From assembly GCA_032207245.1 (NCBI GenBank), contig CM063500.1, positions 63,520,578 through 63,584,577 on the forward strand: DNA of 64,000 nt, read 5' to 3'. Under the pieces are notes generated by a model. The model was not told the origin of the DNA, ran no database searches, and worked only from the letters and a program-made list of their open reading frames with translations. Source of the stretch: Pardosa pseudoannulata. Taxonomy: Eukaryota > Arthropoda > Arachnida > Araneae > Lycosidae. Each line of letters begins with the position of its first letter. Position 1 is the stretch's first letter. Made by a program: the position numbers and the translations under genes. Below, piece after piece: positions 60,901 through 64,000 of the stretch.

Positions 60901-61230
60901 TATTTGCTGGTTCATGGCCAACATCTTAAAGCCTATTTTTAAGTCTCATGCAGAAATTAATGGCACACTTGTATTCATTGTATTTTTAAGCTTCAACCAA
61001 GCTTATAGACAAGTGTAAACTAAAATGACAAAATGAGTTTCTTGATAGTTTACATGCAACTGTTACTAAGTGCATATTGAAGCAGACTTCCCTTTTCACT
61101 AAAGCCATTTGGAATCGCTCACCATAATGTAATATCAGAAAAAAAAGGTCTCATTACTTTATATACAGACCCTGTATATTGCATTTTCAATAAACATATA
61201 ATTTAAAATTATTGCTAAAATATTACTTAC
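58000..61230 (-). other. EPG5 intron, 3.2 kb
   Basis: Contains a DNA transposon remnant (60249-61175). The rest is AT-rich. Two roughly similar stretches (about 58440-58560 and 58780-58900, sharing ATATACTTT..A.GGGG.ATAATAATTT) suggest an old local duplication. Confidence 0.6.
60249..61175 (+). mobile_element. Tc1/mariner-like DNA transposon remnant (about 930 bp)
   Basis: The ends are inverted: ACAGGGTTTGTATAAAATGT at the left and ACAGGGTCTGTATATAAAGT from the right. Inside, plus-strand frames give broken transposase-like pieces, such as a CTLCTLFLF segment and STDFEALMRS. No intact frame remains and the interior appears deleted. Confidence 0.6.
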
Positions 61231-61391
61231 TTCAGTACATAAAATTCCGCACAATTGTGGAAATTGTTTAATAATAAAATCAAATCTATTTTATCATAAT
61301 ATAAGTTTAATAAGGCTTCAACATCTTCCATGTACAGGGAATTCCAGGATAAGCTCTCAAATTCCTTGAAAATATCTATACACGCATCACT
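61231..61391 (-). CDS. EPG5: EPG5 homologue, exon -7
   Basis: Encodes SDACIDIFKEFESLSWNSLY, MEDVEALLNLYYDKIDLILL and LNNFHNCAEFYVLK. Predicted helical. Acceptor TTTTTTTAG, donor CTGAA before GTAAGT; phase 0 in, phase 2 out, consistent with both neighbours. Confidence 0.83.
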
Positions 61392-62943
61392 CTAAAAAAA
61401 TAATTTCAATCATTTTTATTAAAATTAAAGGCAAAAGCAAGCAGTTTTAAAATACATAATTTTGTACTAACAACAAATGAAAGTCTTTATATTTGAAATA
61501 CATGCATAACATTGATGATATCTTTATATAGAAGCATGCTTTGCCTGAAGAGCGACTTGTGGATAAATAAAAATTCTGGGGTACATGTTAATTCTAAAAC
61601 ATCTCCATTGAATCTACTAGAAAAATTACCAGACATGCTGACAGTTCCAAAGAAATAACAGCTAATTTCATGTTTTTCTTTCATTCATGACTGTTTGCAG
61701 AGGAAAAGAAAATACATTTAAACTGAAAGAATATTTTGAATAGATTTTTAATTAATATTTTCATTATGTTTCTACAAATATGAGACTTAGTGAAATAGTT
61801 CCACTAGAGTTCTTCAAAACAGTGGACAATTGTCTCAAATCAAAATTCCCAATCATTTTTTAGGAGTTCAGGTTATATACAGAGAAACAGATACATATTT
61901 TAATAGTAATTAGGTAACTTGTTCAAATCACATAAATTAAATTAACTTGAAACTGTTTGAAATGAAAGTTACTAAGATAAACTGGAATGATGTAACAGAA
62001 ATAAAAATTAAGGTCAGATGATTAAAAATAAAAATACGGATTTAAGGTAATCTTATCTGGAAAGAGATAAAAAATATATGAATTTAAGAAATAATGGAAA
62101 TTTAGAACAACATATTCAAAATTTGAAAATTATAAAAAAAAAATGGATAATTTAATGCAGAAAGCACATGTTTAAAAAGATAATATGATAATATTGAAGC
62201 AAATTTAAGGGAGAATAAAATGATTAGGTAAAAATATTATATAAAATAGACATTAAATAAAATATAATGAGCTTTAGTAGTTCATTAGTGGTTTATAGAA
62301 GCTCATAAATTTTTGACCACTTGTTGAATTTTTAAAAAAATATTATAATTTTGTAGAGAAATTGAAGAATATTAAAACATTTTTAAATTTGTAGAATTCT
62401 GATAGTTTATATAGATAAAAAAAAAAAAGACTTTAATAGCTCTAGGTTTAAATAAGAATTTTCTTGTGTCAGAATCATAAAAAAATATAAATAATTTTTT
62501 AAACACTTGTTCAAAAGTTTTAAAACCATATGTTAAACAGTGTACTCTTAAAGAACAAAAGGGATTAAAATATTAAAATAATAAATAGATTCAGAAAAAA
62601 AAAATATTCGCCTTTGCAGATGAATTAAATTAATTTTCTATTGAAAAAAAATCTTAAAATAGTTATAACTTTAAAACCATTTGCTTGATTTTAATAAACT
62701 GTGTATTAATTTGAAGGTCATTATAAGTATTTTAAGAGTAAATAAAATTTTTCAATTTATAATTGCTTTTTCCAAGATATATATATTTTTGTTCATACTA
62801 ATTATACAGATTTTACATTATATAGAGTATGGAGAGCTACCACAATGTGCCTACAGTAACATTTTGGTGATACCAAAGAATTATTTCTAAAATTTGGTCA
62901 CCATGTGGATCTATATAAAGATCAAATATTCATACATACACTC

Positions 62944-62988
<45 letters not shown>

Positions 62989-63856
62989 CACATATACATA
63001 TGTCACATGGCGAAAATTAATCTGCCAGTTACACATAATTAGTTCCTGTTATTTTTACTTGCCCAGGTTTGCTGGGCAAGGAGAATCCTAATAAAAACAC
63101 AGGTGTGGCACCATGAAAAGAAGCAACAAGGTCCAAGGTGGAACTTAGCTTTTTTTTAGAATCTAAGAAAACTACATATTACTGTGGCTAGAGCAGAGAA
63201 GGGAATTATCGCATAAACGCTTTGCAATTAGAAAAGTCGGTCCCACCGTAAGATATGCAATGAATTCTTCCCAAGAGAGATAGAGACTACTTAGTCAGCA
63301 TTATTGTAACAATTTAGTTATTTTAGAAGTGAGCTATTTGACAGAAACAGCTGAAAAATATGGCAACTGGACAGAAAATTTGCATTTATTTCAGTATTAG
63401 TTCTGGGAAATGGGTAGAAAGAATTTTAAGTCAGAGTACAGTCCTTTTGATAAGATATTTTGTGGTTAGGAAAATAGATATGAAGGAAAATGAATGGGAA
63501 AATGAGAAAATTAAGAGAGAGAATTTAAGTGTAGTAATTTTGAAATATTACTTACTTACTGACTTACTTACTTACTTAGCTGACTGACTGACTGAACTGA
63601 CTCTCTCTCTCTTCTCTCTCTCTCTCTCTCACACCTACACACACACACACATATATATATTGGTTACCAAAATATTAATTTTAAATTGAAACTAAGAAAT
63701 ATTGATTTCTATATAGAGTAAAATTAAAACTAATTAACAATCAGTAATTATAATTTATATATGGATTTTTATGTGAAAATTCCAAATGGTGAAACTATTA
63801 CTTATTTACAAGATTACACCTTGCACTTAGTATCAAAAACTATGACATATACTAAC
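61392..63856 (-). other. EPG5 intron, 2.5 kb, with microsatellites
   Basis: (CA)n(TA)n at about 62944-62990 and a complex run of TTAC, GACT, CT, CA and TA units at about 63550-63660. No gene recognised; a 65-residue frame at 61487-61684 has no supporting splice sites that keep the phase. Confidence 0.65.
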
Positions 63857-64000
63857 TTCTGTCTCTTTTGGACTTTGCAATTGTGATATAATTAAAAGTC
63901 GTCCTAGAGTTGCCAACACTTTTGCTACATAATCAGGAGATTTTGTCATGGAAATGTTTTGCATAACATCAATCCATGGTATCTTTAAACTGATATTTGA
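63857..64000 (-). CDS. EPG5: EPG5 homologue, exon -8 (partial, runs off the window)
   Basis: Open from base 64000: SNISLKIPWIDVMQNISMTK, then SPDYVAKVLATLGRLLIISQ, LQSPKETE. Donor ACAGAA before GTTAGT; phase 0 out. The 5' end of the exon, and about four fifths of the protein, lie beyond the window. Confidence 0.82.

Noticed and set aside
61487..61684. 65-residue minus-strand frame between two EPG5 exons
   Set aside because: The flanking exons join in phase directly and no convincing splice sites surround it.

Overview
This is a eukaryotic, AT-rich, intron-containing and very repeat-rich window. The host genes and the style of its transposons suggest an arthropod, most likely a spider. The evidence is a MATH+BTB/POZ gene of the kind expanded in arachnids, an EPG5 homologue, and Copia, BEL/Pao, Gypsy, mariner, hAT, Harbinger-like and piggyBac-like elements. 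The organism call is inference. Only two host genes are convincing: a two-exon MATH-BTB gene on + (33732-36662) and the last eight exons of an EPG5 (ectopic P granules protein 5) gene on - (44595-64000, continuing past the right edge). Splice phases agree at every junction in both.

Layout. 1-3568: truncated Gypsy-type LTR element on -, with a DnaJ-like fragment between its primer-binding site and gag. 4222-5880: about seven units of a 250-bp satellite, followed by a dead mariner (5896-7119). 7727-7888: small MITE. 9193-24178: a Copia element on - that is a nest of insertions. A BEL/Pao element (13216-17997, TSD GTCGG) sits in its gag. A 5.6-kb TIR element without transposase (18513-24111, TSD TGA) sits in its 5' LTR. 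24179-26512: flank with promoter-like motifs, a 38-bp palindrome and a 650-bp hAT-type element. 27596-27695: assembly gap of 100 N. 27696-31974: near-identical second copy of 16639-26512 that lacks the 5.6-kb insertion and so preserves its empty site. This is either a recent duplication or two haplotypes placed in tandem.

31959-33607: unusual palindromes and dispersed repeats. 33732-36727: MATH-BTB gene. 38980-41430: decayed Gypsy (K02A2.6-like) pol with two foldbacks in its reverse transcriptase. 42067-43680: SINE, microsatellites and a possible solo LTR. 44595-64000: EPG5, whose introns carry a broken LINE, a piggyBac-like MITE, tRNA-derived SINEs, a Tc1/mariner remnant and microsatellites.

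I see no operon-like or defence-like gene system. The strongest novelty candidates are the 5.6-kb TIR element with its empty site, the insertion order that can be read from the nest, the foldbacks and palindromes, and the DnaJ fragment inside an LTR element. Splice sites, TSDs and LTR ends were read by eye. Family names rest on recognised motifs, not on searches.
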